Program-made: the position numbers and the translations under genes
Notes under the pieces: generated by a model
Database searches by the model: none
What the model was told of the DNA's origin: nothing
The model's input: only the letters and a program-made list of their open reading frames with translations
In this document: positions 5,846-13,894 of the stretch, piece by piece
Position numbering within the stretch: the first letter of the stretch is position 1
Layout of the letters: every line of letters begins with the position of its first letter
Assembly: GCA_015062345.1 (NCBI GenBank)
Contig: SUUV01000001.1
Span: 85,588-125,594 of the forward strand
Direction of reading: 5' to 3'
Source: Alphaproteobacteria bacterium
Lineage (GTDB): Bacteria > Pseudomonadota > Alphaproteobacteria > RF32 > CAG-239
Length of the DNA stretch: 40,007 nucleotides

Positions 5846-7203
5846 AAATTATCGTAGGCGGAGCCGGAAGTGTCGGCCGAAGCATTATCGGATATTTAAG
5901 CCGAGGCAGTAATGATATTGTGGTTGTAGATACCAATCAGGATAAGTTAAACGAAATTTCACGAGAGTTTGATATTCAGCCTGTTTTAGGTTCAATTTCA
6001 CATCCGGATATACAAGAAAAAATCGGTGCCGAAACGGCTGATATTTTAATTGCGGCAACATCAAACGATGAAGTAAATTTGGTTGCCTGTCAGGTAGCAT
6101 ACAGCTTGTTTAATGTACCTAAACGCATTGCCAGAATTGATTCTTCATATTTTTTAAACCCGATGTGGAACACTTTGTATAACGAAAAAAGCCTGCCGAT
6201 AGACTTGGTAATTTCCCCCGATAATGAAATCGCCGAAGCAATTTTACGGGTAATAGATATAGCCGGCACCAAAGAGGTTTATCCTTTGGCCGATGATAAA
6301 ATTTATGTAATCAGTTTTAAGTGCAACAACAACTGCCAACTTTATAATTTTACGATTGAAGATATTTACGAAAATTTTAAAGATAAAAAATTTCATATTT
6401 TACAAATTTTACGCAACGGACAAAATTTTTATCCCAAAACCGATGAAGTGCTTAAATGTAATGACGAAATATATATGCTTGCTTATAAAAAAGACATTGT
6501 TTCATTGTTGCATGATTTTGGTATTGAACAAAAAATAAACGAAAATGTGGTAATTTTCGGTGGCAATGCCATCGCTCAAGATTTGGCGCAAAAACTTGAA
6601 GATAATGACAATATTTTAAGCTGTAAAATCATCACCAATAACGCAAAATCCGCTTCCAGATTGGCTGAAATTTTGGATAAAACGGTGGTGATACAAGGTG
6701 AAATGATGAGTGATGTTATCTTAAAAGATGCCGGTATTGACAGTGCGGATATAACAGTTGCCGTAACCGAACAAGATAAAGATAACCTGTTGGTTTCGTT
6801 GCTTGCTCATCATAATCATATATGCTCAACGGTTTCACTGGTAAATTCAAGAGCTTACGATAGTCTGATTGATAATATAGGTGACAATATTATCATTGAC
6901 CGTTCGGCAGTAACCATTTCAAAAATTTTGCAAGATATAAGAAAAACCGGACTAAGTAACGCATATTCATTAGGCCGCGGTTTTGGAGAGCTTTGGGAAA
7001 TTAAGCTAAAAGAAGACCAGCCGGTAACCGGTAAAAAAATTTCCGATTTAAATATGCCCGAAAGGTGTAAAATTGCGGCTATTTTACGCAATGATGAAAT
7101 TATATTAAAATATGATGATATAATATTGTCCGAGGGAGATATTTTAATTTTGTTTGTAAATCCCTTGGGAATTAAAAAAATGGAACAAATTTTCGGTTAT
7201 TAA
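5842..7203 (+). CDS. trkA: Trk potassium uptake protein TrkA
   Basis: 453 residues, the usual length. Peripheral cytoplasmic subunit that gates the TrkH/TrkG potassium channel in response to nucleotides. It has two RCK units. The first Rossmann fold has a clean GGAGSVGRSI NAD loop and VVVDTN at the end of strand 2, followed by a C-terminal RCK_C part. The second begins at about residue 230 with a degenerate loop (FGGNAIAQDLA), as is common. The final ligand-binding RCK_C domain covers about 370-453. It overlaps dusB by 4 bp. No trkH or trkG is in the window. Confidence 0.95.
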   Translation: MKIIVGGAGSVGRSIIGYLSRGSNDIVVVDTNQDKLNEISREFDIQPVLGSISHPDIQEKIGAETADILIAATSNDEVNLVACQVAYSLFNVPKRIARIDSSYFLNPMWNTLYNEKSLPIDLVISPDNEIAEAILRVIDIAGTKEVYPLADDKIYVISFKCNNNCQLYNFTIEDIYENFKDKKFHILQILRNGQNFYPKTDEVLKCNDEIYMLAYKKDIVSLLHDFGIEQKINENVVIFGGNAIAQDLAQKLEDNDNILSCKIITNNAKSASRLAEILDKTVVIQGEMMSDVILKDAGIDSADITVAVTEQDKDNLLVSLLAHHNHICSTVSLVNSRAYDSLIDNIGDNIIIDRSAVTISKILQDIRKTGLSNAYSLGRGFGELWEIKLKEDQPVTGKKISDLNMPERCKIAAILRNDEIILKYDDIILSEGDILILFVNPLGIKKMEQIFGY

Positions 7204-7269
7204 TGCTTGACGAATAATAAAAATTTTGATACCCTAAAGCAAAGATATCTTTATATTGGGAGAATTATC

Positions 7270-10200
7270 ATGAGAAAATTACCTTGGTTGATGTTAGCTC
7301 TTGTAATGGTTTTATATACCTCAATTGCTCACTCTCGTATATGTTTTTTAGCCGATACAGATTGTCAGGAAGGAAAACTTGAGGTTTCTTTAAGTCAAGG
7401 TATAGACTGTTTTAAACAAAACTCATCTTGGAAACATGAAAGTAAAAGATGTAATGTTTTAACATATACTTCGGTATGTAATGATAAGACCGGCAACTAT
7501 TTTGAAGAAACAGGGTGTACGGCCGGATATTCTGATATGACCAATCCCGATATAAATGGTATGTATACTTGCTCCACATCTTTAGAATGCGGCAGATGTT
7601 GTAAAGATGAAGATTTGTTATGTAAGAGCGAATATAAAGTATGTCAAAGCCCGACCAAGCCCGCACAAGTTAATGCCAATAAAACCTGTAAAGAAAAAAC
7701 CGAAGATGCGGTTGATAAATTTACTTTATGTTATTGTGATACATCTGAATATAAATATAATAAGTCAAATTGCGGTGGTGCGGGTCTTGCTTTAGATGGT
7801 GATTCTTGCACAGGCGATAACGGCACTTGGTACAAATCTTGTAAATGTGCAAGCGGTTATACAAAAGTTACCGCCTCTAACATTGGTTGTCCGAGTTCAT
7901 GTAAATATGGTTGTTCAAGCTTAGGTAACACCACTGATGTTCCTTTACCTGATACATCATATTTTTGTTGGACAGGGGCTGAGTGTGCACCAAAACCAGC
8001 CAATGTTTGCCCATTGCAAGGTCTTACTCAATACTCTGATTTTGATAATTATTGGTCCGGATATGATGTTGTAGGAAGTTGTAATAATTTAACGGTTAAT
8101 TGTACTGATTTAGGATATACCACAGGTACCGTTCCATCAAATTATAAATGCAAAGACGGAACAGATCCGTACAGATGCCCGTTCGACCACGAGCAAGTTT
8201 TCTGTGAATCGGGTGTTTGTGATTATTATACAAAATCTGATTGTGAAAATGCGAATAACGGTTTTATTTGTGCTCAAAATTCTGCTGATGTTTGTTTTGA
8301 AACCTCTGGTTGTAAAGCGGGATATTATCTTTCTGGTAATTCTTGCTTAGCATGTACTTACATCGACCAAACATCTTGTGAAGATGATTATGCAAATTCT
8401 GTTTGTACCGCCGATACTTACGGATGTTATCAACCAACAGGTTGTAAAACAGATTATAATAAAACTTGTTCATCAGATCAAACTCTGACAAATACTGATG
8501 ATTTTGGTTGTGGTAAGTGTTTGAATACATTAATTGACTGTGCAATTGGTGATGTTTTCTACTCGGACGGAACATGTTCAAGTGTTGAAAAATATAATAG
8601 TTCAAAAACCGCTGTGGGTGTTGTATACGCACTTTCTGATACTAAAGAAGGAACACCTTGGACAACCAAGAAAGCTGAAACATCTCGTTCAAAATATGGT
8701 AGAATTATCAATTTAAGAGATTTGATAAAAGACAGCTATAGTTCTTTTGACCCTCAATATCCATATGGTAAGTTTGCTGATATGCCATTTGGTTTATATG
8801 ATACTGATATAAGCGGAATAACGAATTATGGTGATACATCTTTATTAAATTCATTCCAAAATAACAATAGTGATTTATATAATGGAAAATCAAACACATC
8901 AAAGCTTTCACAGTCTGTATCATCTTATTTATCATGTGTTGATGGAAGTATATCGCAGGGTACAGAAGCATATAATCAGTATTGTGTACCTACAGCAGCT
9001 AATGCGGCTTTATCATTCTATCCACCGGAAGTAAATCAAAATGATTCTGTAGTCGGAGCCGGAAAATGGTATTTACCATCAATTGGTGAATTGGCATTAT
9101 TATATGGTTTAGATGTATCACTGATGACAAAAGGAAAATATTCATATACGGGAGCAACAGGTACAACTCTTGAAAAAATTAATAATACACTTAATGCTCT
9201 AAGTAGTAAAGGTGTTGAAGCGGATACTTTAAGAAACGGATTTTATTGGTCATCATCAGAAGATGATAATTATAATACTTGGAGACTTAGTATGAGTAGC
9301 GGTGAGCGCAGTCCGTCTGATTTTAGATTTGATGCCTATTATGTTAGAACAAGTATGATGTTTGAAATTAAGCCTGTAGAAGAAAAATGCATCATGCCCC
9401 ACTGGAGTAATTACTGCTACGAAGAATATGGCGACATAGAAAACTGTAAGAGTATATATGAAGGTACAGAGTGTAGCGGTGATTATTGTATTCAGTTTTG
9501 TGAATTATCATACAATGGATGTATTGAATATGGATATACTCTTTCTGAAACATATGGGTGTGATTATGTATGTACTTACACCGACAAACAAGATTGTGAG
9601 TATAAAAAATCAAATGCTATTTGTAGTTTAAATTCTATCCACTGTTATCAACCAACAGGTTGTAAATCAGGGTATTCTGAATATAACGGACAATGTATAG
9701 AAGAATGTAGTGCTCAATTTAGAACATGTATGGATGAATATGGTAATAACACTTATGATGAATGTGAAGGTATTTGTTATGGCGAATCATATATGTGTGA
9801 AGGTATGTACGGAGAAGGATGCTATAATGAATGTTCGAATGTTTCTGGTGATGAGAGTTTTCTTGAAGGTTGTGCAATAGGTTGTGAATATGACCCTTTA
9901 GTTTATGATTGTGATGCAATGTACACTAGACTTAATAATGCTTCTAAATATGAATATGTATTAAATTGTGCTAGTGGTATGTGTGTAACTAGTCTTAATT
10001 CTGATTGTACATATGCTAATTCAGCTGATTTAGAAGAAACCGCTGTTTATTATAATGAATGCCTATGTGAATTATCATATAATTTCATAGGAAGTTATGA
10101 TAATTGCCAATTGTATCAAACTTATGATGATTGTGAGTGGGTAAGTGATTATGATATGGAAACAGAATGTAATAATATGGCTTCTACTATCAGAAGCATA

Positions 10201-10296
10201 TACAGTAATCACAATCAAAAATGTCCGAGTCAGAGAGTTACTGCCCCATCTTTTGATTGCTCAGGCGGATATGATAGTGATGGTTTTTGGTGTTAA
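7270..10296 (+). CDS. Large secreted Cys-rich protein with DUF1566-like domain
   Basis: I start at ATG 7270, preceded by GGGAG at 7258-7262 and giving a clear signal peptide (MRKLPWLMLALVMVLYTSIA); an upstream TTG at 7207 is in frame but lacks both. The mature protein of about 985 residues is dominated by Cys-rich stretches. A module with CYQPTGCK at its core occurs twice (about 8350-8470 and 9570-9690). Between them, roughly residues 445-705, is a globular part with GKWYLPSIGEL, FYWSSSE and a late Arg, resembling the DUF1566 / Lcl C-terminal fold seen in adhesin-like surface proteins. I infer an exported, disulfide-stabilised surface or matrix protein. No membrane anchor, sortase signal or autotransporter barrel is visible. 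The gene is 66 bp behind trkA and ends before a long palindrome. Confidence 0.82.
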   Translation: MRKLPWLMLALVMVLYTSIAHSRICFLADTDCQEGKLEVSLSQGIDCFKQNSSWKHESKRCNVLTYTSVCNDKTGNYFEETGCTAGYSDMTNPDINGMYTCSTSLECGRCCKDEDLLCKSEYKVCQSPTKPAQVNANKTCKEKTEDAVDKFTLCYCDTSEYKYNKSNCGGAGLALDGDSCTGDNGTWYKSCKCASGYTKVTASNIGCPSSCKYGCSSLGNTTDVPLPDTSYFCWTGAECAPKPANVCPLQGLTQYSDFDNYWSGYDVVGSCNNLTVNCTDLGYTTGTVPSNYKCKDGTDPYRCPFDHEQVFCESGVCDYYTKSDCENANNGFICAQNSADVCFETSGCKAGYYLSGNSCLACTYIDQTSCEDDYANSVCTADTYGCYQPTGCKTDYNKTCSSDQTLTNTDDFGCGKCLNTLIDCAIGDVFYSDGTCSSVEKYNSSKTAVGVVYALSDTKEGTPWTTKKAETSRSKYGRIINLRDLIKDSYSSFDPQYPYGKFADMPFGLYDTDISGITNYGDTSLLNSFQNNNSDLYNGKSNTSKLSQSVSSYLSCVDGSISQGTEAYNQYCVPTAANAALSFYPPEVNQNDSVVGAGKWYLPSIGELALLYGLDVSLMTKGKYSYTGATGTTLEKINNTLNALSSKGVEADTLRNGFYWSSSEDDNYNTWRLSMSSGERSPSDFRFDAYYVRTSMMFEIKPVEEKCIMPHWSNYCYEEYGDIENCKSIYEGTECSGDYCIQFCELSYNGCIEYGYTLSETYGCDYVCTYTDKQDCEYKKSNAICSLNSIHCYQPTGCKSGYSEYNGQCIEECSAQFRTCMDEYGNNTYDECEGICYGESYMCEGMYGEGCYNECSNVSGDESFLEGCAIGCEYDPLVYDCDAMYTRLNNASKYEYVLNCASGMCVTSLNSDCTYANSADLEETAVYYNECLCELSYNFIGSYDNCQLYQTYDDCEWVSDYDMETECNNMASTIRSIYSNHNQKCPSQRVTAPSFDCSGGYDSDGFWC

Positions 10297-10318
10297 GTAC
10301 TAATTTATTTAATATTTA

Positions 10319-10380
10319 TTGATATCAGTAACAATTATCCACAGACTAAACTGGCGGATGATTGTTACTGTTGATATCAA
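10319..10380. repeat. 62-bp imperfect palindrome containing a DnaA box
   Basis: The arm beginning TTGATATCAGTAACAAT (10319-10335) pairs with ATTGTTACTG...GATATCAA (10361-10380) apart from a 3-nt bulge. Inside, ATCC pairs with GGAT and CAG with CTG, so symmetry runs almost to the centre. A perfect DnaA box TTATCCACA is at 10335-10343. It follows the stop of the Cys-rich gene and could be a transcript 3' end, although no U-tract follows. Confidence 0.6.
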
Positions 10381-10515
10381 GCTATGTTAAAATTCGTTCC
10401 TTCGTAAATATTTTTTATACTATACAATTATGCAAGATATATAACAATCAAATAAAAAATACTTGTAAATTTTTTTATTATATCTAATATATAAAAAAAT
10501 TATGGGAGAAAAATT

Positions 10516-10809
10516 ATGACTGATAATGCAATGTATGATTTTGTGGTTAATGACGAAGATGAAGTTATGCTCTTGTTATATGCCGGTAATACCGAGCCTG
10601 AAAATGCCAGATTTGTTATTGATTTAGAAGAAAATAAGGCTGAACTTTATCGTAACGAAACCGAATGTGTGGTTTTAGAAAATATACCTGATGACATTTT
10701 TGATAGTCTTGTTGATGCCGACAAACTTCTGGTTTGTGAAATTTCCAATACCGAAAATGATGAAGACAGCGAAATTGTTTTTGCTTACGAAGCTGATATC
10801 GAAGATTAA
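10516..10809 (+). CDS. Small acidic hypothetical protein
   Basis: 97 residues, strikingly acidic, with no signal peptide, membrane segment or known motif that I recognise. The start at 10516 has GGGAGA at 10503-10508. The pattern of short hydrophobic strands (YDFVVND, VMLLLYAG, ARFVIDL, KAELYR) alternating with Asp/Glu-rich turns suggests a compact beta-rich cytoplasmic protein. It stands alone behind a 219-bp AT-rich spacer and converges with ruvC, whose stop is 1 bp away, with no terminator between. Function is unknown. Confidence 0.78.
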   Translation: MTDNAMYDFVVNDEDEVMLLLYAGNTEPENARFVIDLEENKAELYRNETECVVLENIPDDIFDSLVDADKLLVCEISNTENDEDSEIVFAYEADIED

Positions 10810-10810
10810 A

Positions 10811-11293
10811 CTATCTTATATTAGAATTTCTGAAATGTGCATGCGTAATGGCAATTGCCAACGCATCTGACGAGTCATTGTTTTTTGGTTTTATATTGCC
10901 CAGTAAAATTTTTACCATTGCTTCAACTTGTGATTTTTCGGCTTTACCTACTCCGACAGTGGCTTTTTTAACCTTATTCGGCTCATATTCGCTTAAACTG
11001 ATTTGATAAGTTCCGGCGGTTAAAATTACCACCCCTCTTGCCATACTGAGCTTTAATGAACTTGCCGGATTTGAGTTTAAAAAAGTTTGCTCAATTGAAG
11101 CTTCATCAGGTTTATATGTTTCAATTACATTACATAATGTTCGATAAATGATATCAAGCCTTTGTTCAATCGGAAGTTTGGCATCGGTTGGGATAAAACC
11201 GTCAGCAACATATTTCAAACGATTGTTATTTACCTCAATAATACCCCAGCCGGTTGAGGAAAGGCTGGGGTCAAGTCCTAAAATTTTTACCAA
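10811..11293 (-). CDS. ruvC: Holliday junction resolvase RuvC
   Basis: 160 residues, close to the family norm. RuvC is a dimeric nuclease that cuts Holliday junctions symmetrically during recombination repair. The RNase H-like fold starts ILGLDPSLSSTGWGII. The four acidic catalytic residues are in place as Asp8, Glu68 (ASIEQTF), Asp140 and Asp143 (NNDSSDALAIA). It follows yebC by a single base, the usual yebC-ruvC pairing, but ruvA and ruvB, which normally come next, are not here and must lie elsewhere. Confidence 0.95.
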   Translation of the reverse strand: MVKILGLDPSLSSTGWGIIEVNNNRLKYVADGFIPTDAKLPIEQRLDIIYRTLCNVIETYKPDEASIEQTFLNSNPASSLKLSMARGVVILTAGTYQISLSEYEPNKVKKATVGVGKAEKSQVEAMVKILLGNIKPKNNDSSDALAIAITHAHFRNSNIR

Positions 11294-11294
11294 T

Positions 11295-12050
11295 TTATTC
11301 TTTTTCCAACTCAGCCATAACCGAATCTGCTATTTGCCCATTGTGGTATACATGTTGAACATCGTCGTCATCTTCTAGAGCATCAATAAAATCCAAGAAT
11401 TTTTTGGCGGTTTCAACATCTGTAATATCAACCTTAACGGTCGGTTTAAAATCAAGCCTTGAAGCAGACGGTGTTCCGAACTTTGCTTCCAAAGCTTCCG
11501 TAACTACGGCCAAATCATCAGGTAAAGTTTCAATTTCATGAAAACTTTCATCTGATACAACATCGTTTGCACCGGCTTCAAGAGCAGTTTCAAACATTGT
11601 ATCGGCATCGGTAACACTTGCCGGATATTGAATAAAACCGATGCGTTCAAAGTTAAACGCAACCGAACCGGTTTCACCCATTGCACCGCCTCTTTTACCG
11701 AAAATTGTACGAACATTGCTGGCTGTACGATTTTTATTGTCGGTTAAGGCTTCAACAATCACTGCTGCCTTGTTAGGAGCAAATCCCTCATAACGCATGG
11801 AAACAAAGTCTGCTCCGCCGGCAGTTTGTGTTGCTTTGGCAATGGCGCGTTCAATGTTATCTTTAGGCATACTTTCAGCACGAGCTGCCTGAATTGCCAA
11901 ACGCAAACGAGGGTTTTTATCGGGTTCGGGCAAACCGCTTTTTGCCGCAACCGTAATTTCACGAGCCAATTTTGCAAACACACGAGCTTTTTTTGCGTCT
12001 TGTGCTCCTTTTCTGTACATAATGTTCTTAAACTGGGAATGTCCTGCCAT
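11295..12050 (-). CDS. YebC/PmpR family protein
   Basis: 251 residues. The N-terminal signature MAGHSQFKNIMYRKGAQDAK and the following FAKLAREI and KDNIERAI blocks are diagnostic. The mid region (YEGFAP, AVIVEALTDNKNRTASNVR) and the acidic C-terminal domain (DFIDALEDDDDVQHVYHN) also match. Family members were described as transcription regulators, and some promote translation at difficult sequences such as polyproline; which applies here cannot be seen. AGGAG precedes the start, and it is the first gene of a yebC-ruvC pair. Confidence 0.93.
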   Translation of the reverse strand: MAGHSQFKNIMYRKGAQDAKKARVFAKLAREITVAAKSGLPEPDKNPRLRLAIQAARAESMPKDNIERAIAKATQTAGGADFVSMRYEGFAPNKAAVIVEALTDNKNRTASNVRTIFGKRGGAMGETGSVAFNFERIGFIQYPASVTDADTMFETALEAGANDVVSDESFHEIETLPDDLAVVTEALEAKFGTPSASRLDFKPTVKVDITDVETAKKFLDFIDALEDDDDVQHVYHNGQIADSVMAELEKE

Positions 12051-12121
12051 TTTTATCTCCTAAAATTTTTTATATTTTTTTATTTTATATCTTATGCTTT
12101 TATTTCTCGCAAGAGTTTTTT

Positions 12122-12949
12122 TTATTTGTATTCATTTCTAACAAGCTCACCCTTAACAAGCAAAAATGCCGGTGTTTTATCACCGAAATTGCGGTGCTTT
12201 TGCGCCAGATTTATGGCTTCATAATCCGGTTTTAAATCTTTTAACGAGCTTTTTTTCTTATTTTCAGGCTTAACTTCCGATTTTATTTCTTTTTGCGGTG
12301 CTTGTTCTTGCACAATTTGCTCTTGTTCGTTTTGGGCTTCGTCTTCTTTGTTTTTGTTTACTTTGATTTCAGCCGGTGTTTTTAAAATTTTATCCAATAT
12401 GTCTTGAGTTTCTTTTGAACGACGATTGGTAAACACAATATTTTGCTTATCCGCCGGCAATTTTTCCAAAATTTGCTCCAAATTTGCCAATTGATGCTTT
12501 TTCTTGATAAGATTGATGTCATCAACAACCAAAATATTTATTGAGTTAAAATCTATTTTGCTTTCAGCCGAAATATCAAGCAACAACTCCGGTGTGGCAA
12601 TAATTACATTAGCCTCTGAGTTGATTTCTTGACTGTTGTCGCAAATTGTTTCTTCACAAATCTCGTGATATTTGTTAAACACGGCCAATCTGTCGGAAAT
12701 TATCACTGATTGTGAAGAATCTGCGGTAATAATCAAAATATTTTGCCCTTGACGACGAGATATAATTTCAATAAGCGGAAAAACATATGAGCAGGTTTTA
12801 CCGCATCTGCCTGGGGCAATGGCAAAAATATCTTTTCCTTCCAAAATTGAAGGAATTACATCAATTTGAACTGTTGTCGGTTTTTTTATACCGGCTTCTT
12901 CAATGGCTTTAATGGTTTTTTCACTCAAACCTAAATCTTTAAAATTCAT
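12122..12949 (-). CDS. Degenerate, truncated DEAD-box helicase-like protein
   Basis: 275 residues, only the first RecA-like domain of a DEAD-box helicase. The Q motif is normal (F3 to Q28, DLGLSEKTIKAIEEAGI). Motif I is APGRCGKT at 45-52 instead of AxTGxGKT. Motif II is DDIN at 143-146 instead of DEAD. The place of the SAT motif reads FTN (173-175). The second RecA domain with motifs IV-VI is missing and is replaced by a low-complexity Glu/Gln/Lys tract (about 198-240) and a short C-terminal segment. Loss of the DEAD acidic pair predicts little or no ATPase activity, so it may be an RNA-binding pseudoenzyme. The frame is intact and has its own promoter and an AAGGAT ribosome site, so I do not call it a pseudogene. 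Confidence 0.8.
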   Translation of the reverse strand: MNFKDLGLSEKTIKAIEEAGIKKPTTVQIDVIPSILEGKDIFAIAPGRCGKTCSYVFPLIEIISRRQGQNILIITADSSQSVIISDRLAVFNKYHEICEETICDNSQEINSEANVIIATPELLLDISAESKIDFNSINILVVDDINLIKKKHQLANLEQILEKLPADKQNIVFTNRRSKETQDILDKILKTPAEIKVNKNKEDEAQNEQEQIVQEQAPQKEIKSEVKPENKKKSSLKDLKPDYEAINLAQKHRNFGDKTPAFLLVKGELVRNEYK

Positions 12950-12985
12950 TTCATATCCTTTTAAATTGCTTTACAAATTACGGGT

Positions 12986-13013
12986 ATAATATAACCTCAA
13001 GTTTAATAGTCAA
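12986..13013 (-). promoter_or_regulatory. Sigma-70-type promoter of the DEAD-like gene
   Basis: On the minus strand TTGACT (13008-13013) and TATTAT (12986-12991) are separated by 16 bp, placing the start about 30 nt before the ATG at 12949. Confidence 0.6.
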
Positions 13014-13025
13014 GTTTTATATATT

Positions 13026-13051
13026 AAAAGCTCCGTTTTTTCGGAGCTTTT
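13026..13051 (-). terminator. Terminator behind hsp20
   Basis: Perfect stem AAAAGCTCCG/CGGAGCTTTT with a T6 loop, 17 bp after the hsp20 stop on the minus strand. The flanking A/T runs make it usable from either side. Confidence 0.8.
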
Positions 13052-13067
13052 TTTACATAAAATTTTA

Positions 13068-13562
13068 TCAGGCCTGAATTTTTGTTTCCGGAACTTGTTT
13101 ATTTTTTTTATTGACACTGATTTTTTTATATTTATGTTTTTCGGTTTGAGATTTAGGTATATTCAAGGTTAAAACTCCGTTTTCATACTCGGCATTTGCC
13201 TTATCATAATCTAAATCCAAAGGAAGCGGTATGGTGCGTTTAAATGTTCCATACGATATTTCCTTAAAATAATTATTTTTAGTGTTTTCTTCGGTTACAC
13301 ATTGTTTTTCACCTGAAATTGTCAAGTATCCGTCATCAGATATTTTCAAATCGATATCATCTTCTTTTATACCCGGAATTTCGGCAACAACCATAACCGA
13401 TTGTCCGTTTTCGCTAATGTCAATTTTAGGCTCAATATTTCCCATATCGGCATTACCGAAATCAAAAAAATAATTCCACAAGCTGCGAAAATCGTGCATA
13501 TGATTAGAACTTGTGCTTAACGCATCTTGTTTTTTGTTTGAACTTGAAACAATGTCATTCAT
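13068..13562 (-). CDS. Small heat shock protein, Hsp20 family
   Basis: 164 residues from ATG 13562. An in-frame TTG at 13580 is rejected because the AAGGAG ribosome site (7-nt spacer to 13562) would lie inside the reading frame. ATP-independent holdase that binds unfolding proteins. The alpha-crystallin domain spans about 45-145 (VVAEIPGIKEDDIDLKISDD, then ISYGTFKRTIPLPLDLD and ENGVLTLNIPK). The VLTLNIPK segment carries the V/IxI-like edge pattern near the end. The N-terminal arm is short, with a Trp-Tyr-Phe cluster. It is 24 bp behind the small CGCGC protein gene and probably co-transcribed with it. Confidence 0.94.
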   Translation of the reverse strand: MNDIVSSSNKKQDALSTSSNHMHDFRSLWNYFFDFGNADMGNIEPKIDISENGQSVMVVAEIPGIKEDDIDLKISDDGYLTISGEKQCVTEENTKNNYFKEISYGTFKRTIPLPLDLDYDKANAEYENGVLTLNIPKSQTEKHKYKKISVNKKNKQVPETKIQA

Positions 13563-13586
13563 AACATCACTCCTTATCAAAATTGA

Positions 13587-13772
13587 TTAATAATCAAAGC
13601 GTTCTTCTTCAATTTCAATTACTTCTTCATCTGCAGGTGCCGCACTTTTACAACCGCATCCGCAACCGCCTTTTGAAGCATTTGTTTTGTTTGAATCTTT
13701 AGGATAAGCACTGCTTGTAGCATTTTCGTTACTGTTGGTTTGAGTTGTAGAATGTTGATTTTTATTAAACAT
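13587..13772 (-). CDS. 61-aa protein with a Gly-Cys cluster
   Basis: Unrecognised. The N-terminal half is Asn/Ser/Thr-rich and probably disordered. In the middle is SKGGCGCGCKSAA, three cysteines spaced by single glycines, and the C-terminus is very acidic (EEVIEIEEERFDY). GAGAGGAA precedes the ATG. CxCxC clusters can bind metal, but that is only a possibility here. Placement 24 bp upstream of hsp20 on the same strand suggests a stress-linked operon. The 122 bp upstream (13773-13894) must hold the promoter; I could not pick out a convincing heat-shock consensus. Confidence 0.75.
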   Translation of the reverse strand: MFNKNQHSTTQTNSNENATSSAYPKDSNKTNASKGGCGCGCKSAAPADEEVIEIEEERFDY

Positions 13773-13894
13773 ATTTTCCTCTCTTTCTTTGTTTGAATTT
13801 TAAAGATTATTAGTTTATTTGCAATAAAACTGCACTAAATAAAATATGTCGATATTTTACTTTTTTAATCTAAACAATAGTCTAGAGAGATTGC

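Noticed and set aside
10319..10380. Second replication origin or dif site
   Set aside because: Only one DnaA box and no resemblance to dif; too small and without origin-type context.
11148..11378. Plus-strand frame across the ruvC-yebC junction
   Set aside because: Opposite two well-supported genes, with no ribosome site.
10811..12050. ruvAB expected after ruvC
   Set aside because: The DNA after ruvC is a convergent acidic-protein gene; ruvA and ruvB are simply not in this window.
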